Position numbers and translations under genes: made by a program
Assembly: GCA_902786245.1 (NCBI GenBank)
Contig: CADABS010000040.1
Location: forward strand, 1-47,851
Origin: an uncultured Erysipelotrichaceae bacterium
GTDB taxonomy: Bacteria; Bacillota_I; Bacilli_A; Erysipelotrichales; Erysipelotrichaceae
Direction of reading: 5' to 3'
Length of the DNA stretch: 47,851 nucleotides
Part shown: one piece after another, positions 14,625 through 22,105 of the stretch
Layout: each line of letters starts with the position of its first letter
How positions within the stretch are numbered: position 1 is the stretch's first letter
The notes under the pieces: model-generated
The model's database searches: none
What the model was told of the DNA's origin: nothing
Seen by the model: only the letters and a program-made list of their open reading frames with translations

Positions 14625-14855
14625 ATGGCAATCTATGTCAATCTCAATGTCGTCATGGCAAAGAAAAAGATCAGCGCGGCAGAACTGGCAGAGCGCATCG
14701 GCATTACCCCTGCCAATCTCTCCGTACTGAAAACCTCCCGGGCCAAGGCGATCCGCTTTTCCACCCTGGAAGCGCTGTGCCGGGAACTCGACTGTCAGCC
14801 CGGCGATATTCTCGAATATGTCAAAGAAGAAGGAGGAACACATGACCCGCAATAG
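14625..14855 (+). CDS. YozG-like XRE helix-turn-helix regulator
   Basis: This 76-residue protein is almost entirely one Cro/CI-type DNA-binding domain: VNLNVVMAKKKISAAELAER, ITPANLSVLKTSRAKAIRF, LEALCRELDCQPGDILEY. Its ribosome binding site is AGGAGG. It pairs with the DUF2975 gene, and its last 14 bp overlap the next membrane-protein gene, so all three are coupled. It probably autoregulates through the CGATAAT repeats at 14069-14108. Confidence 0.92.
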   Translation: MAIYVNLNVVMAKKKISAAELAERIGITPANLSVLKTSRAKAIRFSTLEALCRELDCQPGDILEYVKEEGGTHDPQ

Positions 14856-16104
14856 AATACTGACCGGTGCCCTGCTCAGCTATCTGCTTGGCTATTTATA
14901 TGTGGAATGGATCATGATCGGAACCATGCCGCTGCGCTATATCCTGTTCGCAATCGCATTTGCGGCATTTGCGGAATACCATGCCCGCATCATCCGTCAG
15001 CCCCATACCCGTCTTTCCCTGTTCTGGCTTGGCTTTGTCCTGATCGACTGTATCCTGATGGAATGCCTGCTTTCCTTCCCGGATCAGTTCTATGAGATCC
15101 GCTTTCTGCAGACATGCTCGATCCATCTGGCAGCTGTCTATTATGTACTGGTCCGGTTCGATCTGCTCAGTCAGCACCGCACCGGAAATCTGATCCTTCT
15201 CGATCTGCTGTCCGGCTTCATATTGATTCCTTTCCGGAATCTGTTCCTGCGGATCCGGACCGTGCTTTCTGCCGGGATCCTGCAGAAAGCCCGCAGTCAG
15301 TGGATGACGGCTTTCTGGACCGTACTGATCGCAGTGCCGGTAACGATGTTTGCCTGGTCGCAGCTGGCGGATGTCAGCCAGGCATTCGCATCCGTTCATC
15401 TGGATCTCAGCCTGTTTTCCGAGGAGACCGTGATCAAGTTCATTCTTTCCATTCCGATCGGCGCATGGCTGTACGGACTGACTGCCGGATGTGCCGAAAG
15501 AACCAGCCCGTATTTTGAAGAACTGCGGGTCCATGACAGTGTTGATGCCTGCCGCATCATACCGCTGTTTACAGAAGATACGGTCATCGGGATCCTGATT
15601 CTGCTGTATACCGTCTTCTTTATCACGGAGATCCGGACGCTGATGACAGCGGATATCCATCTGGTCACCCAGGCTTCGGTATTCGCGATTCAGGGATTCT
15701 GGAGTCTCTGCCGGATCATGGTACTGAATCTGACCGTACTTGGCGCATGTACATGCTTCAGCCCGAAGGATTCCCTGTATGAAGGCAGACGCCGTACGGA
15801 AGCGGCGGTGCTGATGGGATATGGTCTTGCCTTCTGTGTACTGAATGCCGTCAAGCTGCTCCATTACATGTCCTATGGAATCACCGAGCGCAGACTGATC
15901 GCCTTCTGGGTCCTGGTCTGTCTGTTCTGTGCCTGTCTGACTGCCCTTCTGCATCTGTTCCGCCGGGTCCAGGCAGTGCGCATCATCACCGTTACTGCCG
16001 CAGCGGCATTCCTGGTTCTCTCCGCATCGGTTTCCATCCTGCATCCCCTGGAAAGCTATGAAGAAGCGGTCACGGACCTGCACCGTGAAATCACCCGTAT
16101 ATGA
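14842..16104 (+). CDS. DUF4153/DUF4173-like polytopic membrane protein
   Basis: The start is the ATG at 14842 with AGGAGG 6 nt upstream, giving 420 residues. There are about ten to twelve hydrophobic helices. A soluble stretch in the middle (AERTSPYFEELRVHDSVDAC) precedes PLFTEDTVIGILILLYTVFF, which is reminiscent of the DUF4153/DUF4173 group. Those proteins are often encoded beside DUF2975-XRE pairs. Function is unknown. It is the last gene of its operon and ends at a symmetrical terminator shared with the HypB operon. Confidence 0.75.
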   Translation: MTRNRILTGALLSYLLGYLYVEWIMIGTMPLRYILFAIAFAAFAEYHARIIRQPHTRLSLFWLGFVLIDCILMECLLSFPDQFYEIRFLQTCSIHLAAVYYVLVRFDLLSQHRTGNLILLDLLSGFILIPFRNLFLRIRTVLSAGILQKARSQWMTAFWTVLIAVPVTMFAWSQLADVSQAFASVHLDLSLFSEETVIKFILSIPIGAWLYGLTAGCAERTSPYFEELRVHDSVDACRIIPLFTEDTVIGILILLYTVFFITEIRTLMTADIHLVTQASVFAIQGFWSLCRIMVLNLTVLGACTCFSPKDSLYEGRRRTEAAVLMGYGLAFCVLNAVKLLHYMSYGITERRLIAFWVLVCLFCACLTALLHLFRRVQAVRIITVTAAAAFLVLSASVSILHPLESYEEAVTDLHREITRI

Positions 16105-16105
16105 A

Positions 16106-16129
16106 AAAGAAGGATTCATTTCCTTCTTT
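16106..16129. terminator. Bidirectional terminator
   Basis: AAAGAAGGA (16106-16114) pairs with TCCTTCTTT (16121-16129) across a 6-nt loop, with A-rich and T-rich flanks. It touches the stop of the HypB-like gene at 16129 and follows the plus-strand gene ending at 16104. The stem is A/T-rich, so it is moderate in strength. Confidence 0.65.
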
Positions 16130-16800
16130 TACTTTGCAATCGTCTTTTCGATCTGCTCTGTCAGCCAATGGATCCAGGCATCGAAGCCTTCCCCTGTCTT
16201 TGCCGAGACAAAGAAGATCTGTGCTTCCGGATTCAGATGACGGATCCTTTCTCTGACTGCTTCATCGTCGAACGGGAAGAATTTTCTCGTATCCGTCTTA
16301 TTGATCAGGATGCACTGGCATACCTGAAACATCAGCGGGTATTTCAGGGGCTTGTCGTCGCCTTCCGGTACGGAGAGGATCTCGACATTGACATGGGCAC
16401 CGGTTGCCTGTTCGGCCGGACAGACGAGGTTTCCGACGTTTTCAAGGAACAGCAGATCGATACCGGATGTATCGAATTCATCCAGTGCCTGTTGGGTCAT
16501 GGATGCGTCCATGGCGCATTCCCCGCCGGTATGGACCTGGATTGTGCGCACCCCTGCTTCTGCCATCTTTTCGGCATCGACCTGGGCATCGATATCCGCT
16601 TCCATCACTGCGATGCTGTACTTTTCCTTCAGTCTTTCGATGGTCCGCAGCAGCGTCGTCGTTTTGCCGGCACCGGGCGAAGCCATCAGATTGACCATGA
16701 ATGTATGATTATCGGTATTCCGGTTTCTGACCTGGTCCGCGATGCGGTCATTCTGGTCAAATACACCGACATTGACATCAATTACCTTTACCGCTGTCAT
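16129..16800 (-). CDS. HypB-like GTPase, paralogue lacking the metal-site His
   Basis: HypB is the GTPase that delivers nickel to [NiFe]-hydrogenase with HypA. This 223-residue copy has the P-loop ASPGAGKTT (about 40-48), MEADIDAQVDAE switch I, LENVGNLVCPAE and the NKTD base motif. The G-domain metal site normally reads Cys-His; here residues 95-96 are Cys-Ala (GGECAMDA), while the third ligand Cys127 is kept. The N-terminal CxxCxC-type site is absent. The start overlaps the stop of its paralogue (ATGA). No hydrogenase or hypA gene lies in this window, so its client is unknown. Confidence 0.88.
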   Translation of the reverse strand: MTAVKVIDVNVGVFDQNDRIADQVRNRNTDNHTFMVNLMASPGAGKTTTLLRTIERLKEKYSIAVMEADIDAQVDAEKMAEAGVRTIQVHTGGECAMDASMTQQALDEFDTSGIDLLFLENVGNLVCPAEQATGAHVNVEILSVPEGDDKPLKYPLMFQVCQCILINKTDTRKFFPFDDEAVRERIRHLNPEAQIFFVSAKTGEGFDAWIHWLTEQIEKTIAK

Positions 16801-17468
16801 GCCTGTTCACCTCTGATCTGTTCTTCCAGCCATCTGCACCATGCATCGATTCCTTCACCGGTCGCGGCGGATACCGCAAAGACGGGAATATCAGGATGGC
16901 GCATATGGATATACTGCGCTGCCTTTTCGATACTGAAGTCAAAGACTTCCATCGCATCGATCTTGTTTATGATCACGGCATCCGCTTTCTCAAACATCAG
17001 CGGATACTTCAGCGGCTTGTCATCGCCTTCCGGTACGGAAAGGATGACGGCGTTTTTATGGGCACCGGTATCGAATTCTGCCGGGCATACGAGGTTTCCG
17101 ACATTCTCCAGCACGACCAGATCAAGGTCTTTACTGCCGATCTCTTTGAGTCCCTGACGGCTCATATCCGCATCCAGGTGGCACATGCCGCCGGTATGGA
17201 TCTGGATTGCCTTCACACCGAGTGATGCGATCGCACGGGCATCGACATCGCTGTCGATATCCGCTTCCATGACGCCGATGGCATATCTGTCTTTGAGTCT
17301 GCTGATGGTCTGCTTCAGCAGAGATGTCTTGCCGGAGCCCGGCGATGACATCAGATTCAGATAAAACGTATGTTCATCTTTCAATGTACCGCGGAGCACC
17401 TCTGCATCTGCGTCATTGTCTTCAAGAATGCTTTCTTTCACCTTCAGAATCGTTACTGTGTCTTCCAT
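16797..17468 (-). CDS. hypB: HypB-like nickel-insertion GTPase
   Basis: The 223-residue protein has P-loop SSPGSGKTS, switch MEADIDSDVDAR, the intact metal site GGMCHLDA (Cys96-His97), ENVGNLVCPAE with Cys128, and NKID for guanine recognition. These are the ligands expected for the dimer-interface Ni/Zn site of HypB. As in many short HypB proteins, there is no N-terminal Cys-rich or His-rich extension. Its ribosome binding site is AAAGGAA. It begins 10 bp after the HAD gene and is the fourth gene of the operon started by the PfkB-like gene. Its tandem neighbour has lost the His, suggesting different duties. Confidence 0.9.
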   Translation of the reverse strand: MEDTVTILKVKESILEDNDADAEVLRGTLKDEHTFYLNLMSSPGSGKTSLLKQTISRLKDRYAIGVMEADIDSDVDARAIASLGVKAIQIHTGGMCHLDADMSRQGLKEIGSKDLDLVVLENVGNLVCPAEFDTGAHKNAVILSVPEGDDKPLKYPLMFEKADAVIINKIDAMEVFDFSIEKAAQYIHMRHPDIPVFAVSAATGEGIDAWCRWLEEQIRGEQA

Positions 17469-17478
17469 GATATTCCTT

Positions 17479-18018
17479 TCACTGAAACCGCCGCATCAGC
17501 GCTCTCGCTTTTTCATCGGCTTCATCATCCCATCCCTTCAGGGGATCGGTCTGAATGAGATAATCCCTGATATGCGGCATCGGTCCGTCATCAAAAATGA
17601 TATAGCCGCTGTAATCATCCTTTTCCAGCAGATAATCGATAATCTCTTCTTCGCGTTTCTCCTCGAGACGGACTTCCGTCATCCCCTGCAGAGTGATGGA
17701 CCGGTCCATGCCGTGATCATACAGATATTTCATGCAGTAATCTTCACCGGCATATCTCCAGGAGCTGGAGATGATGAGTTTGCACGGATAATCCCTGAAG
17801 AATGCATTCAGTTTGTCCATGCATGATTTGCGTACAAAATCGAATTCCTTGCGGCTGATTGCTTCTTCATATTCCGGCGTGCCTTCGAGGCAGAATACAT
17901 TGATCACCCCGTCGAAGTCGAGAAACAGATAGACAGAATCATTCTTCTTTTTTCTGTTTCTGCGCATCGTATGGGCAATTCTGCTATTTCTCAGAAGCCA
18001 GCCTGTCTCGCTGATCAT
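17479..18018 (-). CDS. HAD-superfamily hydrolase-like protein
   Basis: The HAD motif I is LFLDFDGVIN, motif II is LIISSSWRYAG, and a late IIFDDGPMPHIRDYLI is the motif IV-like acidic site. The layout resembles the short HAD domain group with an 'SSSWR' motif. The start is uncertain: the ATG at 18018 has AAAGGAAA 7 nt upstream and overlaps the ATPase gene by 35 bp, giving 179 residues; the ATG at 17967 gives 162 residues but has no ribosome binding site. The HAD core is intact either way. The substrate is not known. It is coupled to the P-type ATPase before it and the hypB genes after it. Confidence 0.8.
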   Translation of the reverse strand: MISETGWLLRNSRIAHTMRRNRKKKNDSVYLFLDFDGVINVFCLEGTPEYEEAISRKEFDFVRKSCMDKLNAFFRDYPCKLIISSSWRYAGEDYCMKYLYDHGMDRSITLQGMTEVRLEEKREEEIIDYLLEKDDYSGYIIFDDGPMPHIRDYLIQTDPLKGWDDEADEKARALMRRFQ

Positions 18019-20362
18019 ACATTGTTTCCTTTCCGGTTCCTCTGTTAACACTCTGATGGAATCTGCTGCCGGCACGGTCATACAGTTTTGCAATCGATGC
18101 AATCAGAAGCGGTTCCAGGATCAGTCCCGGAATCAATGCCAGCAGTTCGGTTTTGTCCATACGTACACTGAACAGTTCACCGAAGATGAACAGCGCTGCG
18201 ATAAACAGCCCGCTCATCAGACAGAGAACTGCGATGCGCAGTCTGGTCGGCGGATAGTACACTCTGTACAGCGTATAGAAATAAATATAGGCTGTCAGCG
18301 ATATAAGAATACCATAGTATCGCTCAATCGGGAGCCGGAATATATAGCGCAGCCACAGACAGACCAGTGCACTCAGGAATACGCTGAGCGCCGATGGCAG
18401 CGCATTGCGGAAAGCCCGGGCAAAGAACCGACCCTGCAGACGCTCAAAGCTCGGCTCCATCTGCAGGAAGAATGTCGGCATGCCGACGCATACCGCACTG
18501 ACCAGGGTCAGGTGGATCGGCAGGAACGGATATTCCTGCTGCAGGAATACGACATACAGCGACAGCAGGATCGAGAAGACCGTCTTGACCAGATACATGG
18601 AACTTGCTCTGGAAATGTTATTGATGACTCTTCTTCCTTCATCGACGATCTGGGGCATCTTTCCGAAATCATCGGAGAGCAGGACGATGTTTGCACTGTC
18701 TTTGGCCGCAGAGGCACCGGCTGCCATGGCAACCGAAACATCTGCCGTCTTCAGGGCAGGAACATCATTGACGCCGTCTCCGGTCATTGCGACCGTATAG
18801 CCGGCTCTCTGCAGCGCTTCCACCAGTTCTTTTTTCTGGGCCGGAAGAACCCGGCCGAAGACAGAATAGCGCTGTACCAGTTCATCAAAGGAAAGATCGG
18901 TCCGCGACATATCGATATAGCTGCGGGCATCCGGTATGCCGGCCTGGACTGCCAGCGAGGATACCGTTGCGGCATCATCGCCGGAGATCACCTTCAGATG
19001 TACACCCTGCCGGCAGAAATAATCCATGATCTCCCTGACATTCTCCCGCAGGACATCGGCGATCGCAATCAGCGCGACCGGTTCGAGATCCTCCGGCAGT
19101 TTTCCGTAAGTGAAGGATTCCTGGCGGCTGCGGGCCAGAACGATATTGCGCATGCCCTTTTCGGCATAGCCGCGCAGATAGTGATTGGCAGCCGGACAGC
19201 CGTGCGGAAAGAGGAAATCCGCTGCCCCGATATAGAAGCTTCCCTGCCCCTTCAGCACCGCTGCGCTGTATTTGCGGTCGGAGGAAAACGGCAGGTTATC
19301 CGTTTTTTCATATACCTGTTCGCTGCCGAAGAACTGCAGCATCGCCGATGAGGTGGCATTGGGCTTTTCTTCACCATGGAGACAGCTGGAGAGAACATTT
19401 TCGGCATAGCTTTTCTCATAATCCAGCAGCGGCCGCATCTCGGTTACCTGCATGGAACCCTGGGTCAGCGTTCCGGTCTTGTCCAGACAGACGCAGTTGA
19501 CTCTGGCCAGCGACTCGATCGAATACAGATCCTGCACCAGAACATCCTGCCTTGAAAGACGCATGGTACTGACGGCAAGGGCGATACTGGTCAGAACGAC
19601 CAGTCCTTCCGGGATCATGCCGACAACAGCGGCGACGGTCTTCAGATCGGCATCCTGCCAGGTCAGACCGATCGAATAGTGCTGGGTCAGATAGAGAATG
19701 ATGCCGGTCGGAATAATGGCAATGGAAATGATCCGCAGCAGCCGGGTCAGATCTTCATGCAGCATCGAGCGGACCCGTTTGTATTTCTTCGCATCTTCCA
19801 TGATTTTTGCGGATGCGCATTCTTTTCCGACTTTGGTAATATGGACTTCGCAGGAGCCGGAGGTGACAAACGTACCGGCAAAGACTTCATCGTCTTTTTT
19901 CTTCAGTACGGTTTCCGCTTCTCCCGTCAGCATGCTTTCGTTGACTTCGCAGGAGCCGCTCAGCACGGTGCCGTCGGCCGGGATCTGCAGACCGCTTTCC
20001 AGACGGATCAGATCATCCCGCACGATTTCGCTGGCCAGGATCTGCGTCCATGCCCCGTCCCGCTTCACCGCGATCTTCGTTGCGATCATCAGAGACATCT
20101 TCTCCAGCAGTTTCTTGGCCTTGATTTCCTGATAGATGCCGATGAGCGTATTGAAAACAACCGTCATGATAAACATGCCGTTATGAATGCGTCCGGTGAT
20201 CAGCACCAGAATAAACAGCACGATATTGACGAAATTGAAATAGGTCAGAGAATTATGTCTTACGATGTCAGAATACGAGCTCGTCATCCGCTCTTCGTCG
20301 CCGTTGACTTCGCCCTTTTCGATTCTGGATCTGACTTCTTCTGTTGTGAGTCCGCTGTACAT
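17984..20362 (-). CDS. P-type cation-transporting ATPase, CtpE-like (probably Ca2+)
   Basis: This 792-residue pump shows all P-type landmarks: actuator motif MLTGEAE, membrane motif MIPEGLVVLTS in helix 4, phosphorylation site CLDKTGTLT, and hinge TGDGVNDVPALKTADVSVAM. PEGL plus the stretch VLVQDLYSIESLARVNCVCL before the catalytic Asp matches the CtpE branch, whose mycobacterial member imports Ca2+. No N-terminal heavy-metal-binding domain is present. About ten membrane helices are predicted, six of them in the C-terminal 200 residues. SD AGGAG is very close to the ATG. It is the second gene of the PfkB-headed operon (5-bp gap). Ion specificity is inferred. Confidence 0.9.
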   Translation of the reverse strand: MYSGLTTEEVRSRIEKGEVNGDEERMTSSYSDIVRHNSLTYFNFVNIVLFILVLITGRIHNGMFIMTVVFNTLIGIYQEIKAKKLLEKMSLMIATKIAVKRDGAWTQILASEIVRDDLIRLESGLQIPADGTVLSGSCEVNESMLTGEAETVLKKKDDEVFAGTFVTSGSCEVHITKVGKECASAKIMEDAKKYKRVRSMLHEDLTRLLRIISIAIIPTGIILYLTQHYSIGLTWQDADLKTVAAVVGMIPEGLVVLTSIALAVSTMRLSRQDVLVQDLYSIESLARVNCVCLDKTGTLTQGSMQVTEMRPLLDYEKSYAENVLSSCLHGEEKPNATSSAMLQFFGSEQVYEKTDNLPFSSDRKYSAAVLKGQGSFYIGAADFLFPHGCPAANHYLRGYAEKGMRNIVLARSRQESFTYGKLPEDLEPVALIAIADVLRENVREIMDYFCRQGVHLKVISGDDAATVSSLAVQAGIPDARSYIDMSRTDLSFDELVQRYSVFGRVLPAQKKELVEALQRAGYTVAMTGDGVNDVPALKTADVSVAMAAGASAAKDSANIVLLSDDFGKMPQIVDEGRRVINNISRASSMYLVKTVFSILLSLYVVFLQQEYPFLPIHLTLVSAVCVGMPTFFLQMEPSFERLQGRFFARAFRNALPSALSVFLSALVCLWLRYIFRLPIERYYGILISLTAYIYFYTLYRVYYPPTRLRIAVLCLMSGLFIAALFIFGELFSVRMDKTELLALIPGLILEPLLIASIAKLYDRAGSRFHQSVNRGTGKETMYDQRDRLASEK

Positions 20363-20367
20363 ATCTC

Positions 20368-21246
20368 CTATCTGTGCAGGATCATGCCTGCCAGTCTCCT
20401 TCTGAAATGCTCCCCTTCCTGCAGATCATGCGGTGCCGCCTGCGCGTATTCACGGGCAAAGGCAATACTGTTCTTCTGGTCTACGCCGGCATTGACGGCA
20501 CAGATATATCCACCGGCACAGTGCCCGGTCTGTACGTCTGCCTCTGCCAGAAAGCTCTCTTCGCCGTCATAGCAGTAGATGCCTTTGTCTTCCAGATTGA
20601 CAATGACCGTATTCTGCGTCAGAGCATACAGCGCTTCCGCTGTTTCCCGGATGTCGGGTTCCATGGTTTCTGCCAGAGCAGATGCTTCTTCGCCGCTGAT
20701 GATCATGACGGGAGAAAGATCGAACAGCGCCTGCAGGATATACGGTTCGGTTTCGCCGCTGCATCCGGCCGGTACATAGTACACCGGCTTTTCGAGTTCC
20801 TGCAGTACTTCAATGATCTCTTCCGCATCGTCCCCGCACAGCATCTCGCCGCCGATGACGGCAGCGGATATTTCATCGCCGTCCGTTTCCGCAAGGAAGG
20901 TACGGTCGAAATCGTATTCACAGCCCGGCACGGAAAAACGTACGCTGCCGGTGCCGTCATACATGTAATAGGTACATCCCTGCAGTTCATCGCTGACCTG
21001 TTCCAGCCTGATGCCGTACTGTTCAGCCATCTGCGAGGCATATTCGCCATAGATGCCCTGTCCCCGTACAGCGCAGGCTTTATACGGAAAGCCCATCAGC
21101 GAACAGGCGGCCGCTGTATAAAAACCGGTACCTGACGGTGTATACTCCGTCTGCACCATTTCAAATTCTTCATTGCCTTTCGGCAGTTCCTTGACACGGG
21201 CTCTGATTTCCGTATGTACGGAACCGATGATCAGTATTTCTTTCAT
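20368..21246 (-). CDS. PfkB-family sugar-kinase-like protein lacking the catalytic Asp
   Basis: The start is the ATG at 21246, giving 292 residues: MKEILIIGSVHTEIR is the first strand and PSGTGFYTAAACSLMGFP the substrate-side glycine motif of ribokinase-like proteins. The C-terminal ATP/anion-hole motif, normally G-A-G-D with the Asp acting as base, reads TGHCAGGYICAV here. Gly246 (codon 20509-20511) occupies the Asp position. NLEDKGIYCYDG is otherwise normal. It may be a catalytically dead or repurposed PfkB protein. No ribosome binding site: an extended -10 lies 7 nt before the ATG, so a leaderless mRNA is predicted. It heads a five-gene operon with the P-type ATPase, HAD and two HypB genes. 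Confidence 0.85.
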   Translation of the reverse strand: MKEILIIGSVHTEIRARVKELPKGNEEFEMVQTEYTPSGTGFYTAAACSLMGFPYKACAVRGQGIYGEYASQMAEQYGIRLEQVSDELQGCTYYMYDGTGSVRFSVPGCEYDFDRTFLAETDGDEISAAVIGGEMLCGDDAEEIIEVLQELEKPVYYVPAGCSGETEPYILQALFDLSPVMIISGEEASALAETMEPDIRETAEALYALTQNTVIVNLEDKGIYCYDGEESFLAEADVQTGHCAGGYICAVNAGVDQKNSIAFAREYAQAAPHDLQEGEHFRRRLAGMILHR

Positions 21247-21253
21247 ATGCAGA

Positions 21254-21262
21254 ATTATACCA
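21254..21262 (-). promoter_or_regulatory. Extended -10 promoter giving a leaderless pfkB-like mRNA
   Basis: On the minus strand TGG-TATAAT (TATAAT at 21254-21259) is followed by 7 nt and then the ATG of the PfkB-like gene. Transcription would start at or next to the A of the ATG. The -35 region (TTTATG) is weak, as is common for extended -10 promoters. There is no ribosome binding site. Confidence 0.7.
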
Positions 21263-21282
21263 AACGAGGGAATAAACATAAA

Positions 21283-21308
21283 GAAAAGCCGGCGGATTAC
21301 CGTCGGCT
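21283..21308 (-). terminator. Terminator of the tRNA cluster
   Basis: On the minus strand AGCCGACGG pairs with CCGCCGGCT (one A/C mismatch) around a TAAT loop, followed by TTTTCTTT. It is 8 bp past the tRNA-Phe gene and just before the PfkB promoter. Confidence 0.85.
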
Positions 21309-21315
21309 GATCAGG

Positions 21316-21388
<73 letters not shown>

Positions 21389-21390
21389 AA

Positions 21391-21467
21391 TGGTTGCGAG
21401 GGAAGGATTTGAACCAACGACCTCCGGGTTATGGGCCCGACGAGCTACCAGGCTGCTCTACCTCGCG
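21391..21467 (-). tRNA. tRNA-fMet (CAT), initiator, with unusual loop and T-stem
   Basis: Initiator hallmarks are clear: a C1 x A72 mismatch (CGCGAGG with CCTCGCA), A11-T24, and the three G-C pairs closing the anticodon loop (GGG...CCC). CCA is encoded. Two features are abnormal. The anticodon loop reads CCCATAA, so position 33 is C instead of the near-universal U. The T-stem reads GTTGG / CCTTC, with T-T mismatches at 50-64 and 51-63. It may be a diverged or decaying initiator copy. Confidence 0.9.
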
Positions 21468-21506
21468 ATAATAAGTGACGGGATGTCCTGACGGACACTG
21501 AATAAA

Positions 21507-21597
21507 TGGCGGAGGAACTGGGATTCGAACCCAGGCGCCGGTTTCCCGACCTACCGGTTTTCAAGACCGGACCCTTCAACCACTTGGGTATTCCTCC
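21507..21597 (-). tRNA. tRNA-Ser (TGA)
   Basis: A class II tRNA of 91 nt with a long variable arm. The anticodon loop is CTTGAAA (anticodon TGA), the acceptor is GGAGGAA/TTCCTCC, the T-arm is CTGGG-TTCGAAT-CCCAG, and the discriminator G is followed by an encoded CCA. Confidence 0.95.
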
Positions 21598-21602
21598 AGC
21601 TA

Positions 21603-21676
21603 TGGACCCTGAAGGACTCGAACCTTCGACCAGTCGGTTATGAGCCGACAGCTCTGACCAACTGAGCTAAGGGTCC
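21603..21676 (-). tRNA. tRNA-Ile2 (CAT, lysidine type)
   Basis: The anticodon loop CTCATAA is closed by GTCGG/CCGAC, and the acceptor is GGACCCT/AGGGTCC. The GGCTCATAACC context and acceptor resemble bacterial tRNA-Ile with anticodon CAT, which TilS converts to read AUA, rather than elongator Met. CCA is not encoded. Confidence 0.85.
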
Positions 21677-21713
21677 GGATCGTGCAGTACAGCTTGAGGG
21701 CACTTCATTGAAA

Positions 21714-21790
21714 TGGTAGCGAGGGTGAGACTCGAACTCACGACCTACCGGGTATGAACCGATTGCTCTAGCCAACTAAGCTACCTCGCC
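21714..21790 (-). tRNA. tRNA-Met (CAT), elongator
   Basis: The acceptor is GGCGAGG with CCTCGCT (G1-T72 wobble). The anticodon loop is TTCATAC in the GGTTCATACCCGG context typical of elongator Met. The T-arm is GTGAG-TTCGAGT-CTCAC and CCA is encoded. Confidence 0.9.
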
Positions 21791-21797
21791 ATGATAA

Positions 21798-21874
21798 TGG
21801 TCGGGATGGCAGGATTTGAACCTGTGACCCCTTGATCCCAAATCAAGTGCACTACCAAGCTGTGCTACATCCCG
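21798..21874 (-). tRNA. tRNA-Pro (TGG)
   Basis: The acceptor is CGGGATG/CATCCCG, the anticodon loop TTTGGGA (anticodon TGG), and the T-arm ACAGG-TTCAAAT-CCTGC with a terminal A-C mismatch. CCA is encoded. Confidence 0.93.
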
Positions 21875-21876
21875 AA

Positions 21877-21953
21877 TGGCGCGCCGAGCAGGAATCGAAC
21901 CCGCAACCTTTTGATTCGTAGTCAAATACTCTATCCAGTTGAGCTATCGGCGC
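21877..21953 (-). tRNA. tRNA-Arg (ACG)
   Basis: The acceptor is GCGCCGA/TCGGCGC, the anticodon loop CTACGAA (anticodon ACG, so the A should be edited to inosine by TadA), the T-arm GCGGG-TTCGATT-CCTGC, and CCA is encoded. First tRNA of the cluster. Confidence 0.95.
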
Positions 21954-21981
21954 ATTAGCACTTCAAAACTTGTGCTTAAAC

Positions 21982-22010
21982 ATAGTATCAAACATACTAC
22001 GGGAATGCAA
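21982..22010 (-). promoter_or_regulatory. Promoter of the tRNA cluster
   Basis: On the minus strand TTGCAT (22005-22010), a 17-bp spacer and TACTAT (21982-21987) lie about 28 bp upstream of tRNA-Arg. Position and spacing fit one strong promoter for all seven tRNAs. Confidence 0.75.
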
Positions 22011-22081
22011 GAATTAATTTCAATTTTTTCGAATCATTTTTTCATGGCATTTCCTGAGCGGAAACAGGTCCGTTTCTGCAG

Positions 22082-22104
22082 AAGAAAACCGGACGGTGTC
22101 CGGT
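22082..22104 (-). terminator. Terminator of the glycosyltransferase gene
   Basis: On the minus strand ACCGGAC pairs with GTCCGGT around a 3-nt loop and is followed by TTTCTTC. It begins 1 bp after the TGA of the gene at 22106-23002. Confidence 0.85.
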
Positions 22105-22105
22105 G

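Noticed and set aside
16129-17468. A [NiFe]-hydrogenase maturation cluster.
   Set aside because: Only HypB-like proteins are present; no hypA, hypC-F or structural genes nearby.
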